Assembly: GCA_022563885.1 (NCBI GenBank)
Contig: JADFMM010000029.1
Span: 1 to 34,217 of the forward strand
Length of the DNA stretch: 34,217 nt
Direction of reading: 5' to 3'
Source: Planctomycetota bacterium
GTDB lineage: Bacteria; Planctomycetota; Phycisphaerae; Sedimentisphaerales; Anaerobacaceae
The notes under the pieces are model-generated. The model was given only the letters and a program-made list of their open reading frames with translations. It ran no database searches and was not told where the DNA came from. Below are positions 32,801-34,217 of the stretch, in pieces (within the stretch, counting starts at the first letter, position 1; every line of letters starts with the position of its first letter). A program made the translations under genes and the position numbers.

Positions 32801-33079
32801 TTAGGAGTCGGCCAGGGGTTCTTTCTTCTCGGTGATCACGGGAAGGTCGGGCGCTTTGTCGGCGTTAATCTGGATCCATTTCTCCTGTCCGTCCGGGCAA
32901 TCCTCTTCGGCGTAGATGGCCTCCACAGGGCACTCTGAGACGCAAGCAGCGCAATCGATACATTCGTCAGGATCGATCACCAACATCTCTTCATCCTCGT
33001 GAAAGCAGTCCACCGGACAAACCTCCACACAGTCCGTATATTTGCACTTAACACATGCTTCGACGACGATATGAGTCAT
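32801..33079 (-). CDS. fdxA: 7Fe-type ferredoxin
   Basis: A 92-residue protein with AAAGGAG upstream. [20 protein letters not shown] is the classic start of 7Fe ferredoxins ([3Fe-4S] plus [4Fe-4S]), followed by [19 protein letters not shown]. It serves as a small soluble electron carrier. First gene of the minus-strand set, with its own promoter. Confidence 0.92.
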   Translation of the reverse strand: MTHIVVEACVKCKYTDCVEVCPVDCFHEDEEMLVIDPDECIDCAACVSECPVEAIYAEEDCPDGQEKWIQINADKAPDLPVITEKKEPLADS

Positions 33080-33117
33080 TTTTCATGTCTCCTTTATTCT
33101 TGAAACCGTGTCAGTCA

Positions 33118-33146
33118 GGGATAGCAGATTTGTGTTTCCGTGTCAA
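33118..33146 (-). promoter_or_regulatory. Candidate promoter of the ferredoxin operon
   Basis: On the minus strand: TTGACA (perfect -35), 17 bases, TATCCC (weak -10). The leader to the fdxA ATG would be about 30 bases and includes AAAGGAG. Confidence 0.45.
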
Positions 33147-33294
33147 ACAAAAATGGGGAAATCACTTAGGCTCTTTTGGGTCCGGTCTCAAAGAATCTAT
33201 CGGCAGAATGCTGCCCCCGATCCCCACCCGGACCCCCTGAAATGTGGAAACGGGGCATAGATAGCGGCTCCGACGAAGTCCGATTTCAAAATGA

Positions 33295-33323
33295 TTGACA
33301 TCTTCGCGAAAAAATGCAACATT
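33295..33323 (+). promoter_or_regulatory. Candidate promoter of the [2Fe-2S] ferredoxin gene
   Basis: TTGACA, 17 bases ending in TGC (extended -10), then AACATT. The -10 is poor (three of six), but the -35 is exact and the spacing right. It is divergent from the fdxA promoter within the same 308-base gap. Confidence 0.35.
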
Positions 33324-33387
33324 CGGACCTACAGTCGACACTGATAGAACCTAGTTCGAGCACGATCCTAGCCAGGGAGTTTGAGTC

Positions 33388-33648
33388 ATGGGCAGATTGA
33401 TAAACGAGGACAAACAGGTGGACGTGCCGGATGGAGAGGCCTTGGTAGACTACGCGGAAGCAATAGGCGTTGAGTTTGGGTGTTACAGTGGAGCCTGTGG
33501 GACTTGTCGCATTGAGATACTGAAGGGCATGGAGAACCTCTCCGATCTCAGTGAGGAAGAGACTGATTTTGGCTTGGAAGGTGCAGAACGCCTGACCTGC
33601 CAATGTACACTCAATCAGGGGGAGGTGAGCCTGCGTCCGGTTCACTGA
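33388..33648 (+). CDS. [2Fe-2S] plant-type ferredoxin
   Basis: An 86-residue protein with GGGAG nine bases upstream. Cluster ligands Cys32, Cys37, Cys40 (CYSGACGTC) and Cys71 (TCQC; Cys73 is extra) give the beta-grasp plant/IscFdx-like pattern. It is divergent from the other two ferredoxins. The partner is unknown. Confidence 0.88.
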   Translation: MGRLINEDKQVDVPDGEALVDYAEAIGVEFGCYSGACGTCRIEILKGMENLSDLSEEETDFGLEGAERLTCQCTLNQGEVSLRPVH

Positions 33649-33702
33649 CAGAGGGCAGCCGACTTTCGTTCTCCGCGTCCTAGAATACGTTTCACGGCCT
33701 GC

Positions 33703-34110
33703 TCAGAATCCGCCCAGCATCTGGAGTTGCTCCGAAACGCGCTGGTAGGTAGAAACCATGACCTTCGCACAGTAGAGGGTCACCGCCAAAACGACGATGC
33801 TGACAACGATCTTCGTGGTGAGTTTGTATCGGGGATTGATCCATAGCAGAGGCAAGGCAAAGGGGCCCACCGTCAGGAGCGCCGTGACGAGACTGCCGTT
33901 GCTATGATACCATTTTTTGGCGGGCGGGCCGCTGACGGGACGCGCCGATCCATTCAGGAATTCATGACAGTGGCGACACTTGATGGCTTCAGTTTGAATC
34001 AGCTCCGCGCAGAATGGGCACTTTTTTAGCTCGCTCTGTCCGCCTGGCAGGTCGTCCAGATCAAGCACAGCCACATTGGCTCCATGCGGTTTGATCGTCT
34101 CGGTTCCCAT
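33703..34110 (-). CDS. Zinc-ribbon membrane protein
   Basis: A 135-residue protein. A UPF0547-like zinc ribbon (KKCPFCAELIQTEAIKCRHC, about 30-49) binds one zinc. A hydrophilic linker follows, then two helices (about 74-90 and 100-118). Function unknown; similar ribbons sense or bind nucleic acid or proteins. No link to the ferredoxins is evident. Confidence 0.7.
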   Translation of the reverse strand: MGTETIKPHGANVAVLDLDDLPGGQSELKKCPFCAELIQTEAIKCRHCHEFLNGSARPVSGPPAKKWYHSNGSLVTALLTVGPFALPLLWINPRYKLTTKIVVSIVVLAVTLYCAKVMVSTYQRVSEQLQMLGGF

Positions 34111-34217
34111 ATTGTTTCCTATCGGCTGATTGTTTGTATCACCTTAGGGCCACGCCAGGGAAATGCATCGACGGTTGTATCGTCTGCATCGATAGCGTAG
34201 TCCCTATCATCAGGCTC

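Overview
The window comes from an uncultivated-looking, Gram-negative, aerobically respiring bacterium of moderately high GC. Signs of an outer membrane and export are a beta-barrel protein, a PEP-CTERM surface protein and a lamin-tail/CotH secreted protein. The quinol-oxidase motif APWY instead of PEWY, the CotH/lamin-tail and PEP-CTERM proteins and the cox operon layout resemble those of planctomycete-like, NC10-like or acidobacterium-like lineages. Nothing here fixes the phylum, and no rRNA or CRISPR array is present.

Left part (1-9.1 kb), mostly minus strand: a PfkB/1-phosphofructokinase-type kinase overlapping an outer-membrane barrel gene, an exported protein of unknown role, an EF-G2-type GTPase, tadA, tRNA-Glu(CTC), tRNA-Met(CAT), a PEP-CTERM protein with a divergent InlB-type repeat, and a membrane-anchored LolA-fold-like protein. 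A roughly 162-bp hairpin-forming repeat with terminal inverted repeats occurs at 6700, 9150 and 9652, with an internally deleted copy at 31455 and a lone end at 7000. The 9652 copy sits in frame inside the signal-peptide region of a large CotH/lamin-tail protein (9629-12790).

Middle part (12.8-16.1 kb): mainly debris around one healthy gene, a glutathione-independent formaldehyde dehydrogenase (fdhA) with its own strong promoter. The debris includes a second dispersed repeat, a transposase-like tail, a serine-recombinase tail and an S41 peptidase pseudogene with a frameshift and a large internal deletion.

Right part (16.1-31.2 kb, plus strand): an almost gap-free respiratory block. First comes a quinol:cytochrome c oxidoreductase: HEAT-repeat membrane protein, Rieske protein, b6-type cytochrome b that keeps the Cys for covalent heme ci, an enlarged subunit-IV-like protein, and a 1002-residue membrane-anchored coiled-coil cytochrome with eight CxxCH sites in place of cytochrome c1. 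A polytopic membrane protein and a zinc-ribbon membrane protein follow. Second comes a cytochrome aa3-type oxidase set: cupredoxin-like protein, subunits I, III and IV, two small membrane proteins, subunit II, heme A synthase, heme O synthase and a DUF420 protein. Together they would carry electrons from quinol to oxygen. Subunit I lacks the canonical K-channel lysine (Ile355 in its place).

Right edge (31.3-34.2 kb): two tiny membrane proteins separated by the shortened repeat, an operon of two Fe-S ferredoxins with a four-helix membrane protein, a divergent [2Fe-2S] ferredoxin, and a zinc-ribbon membrane protein.
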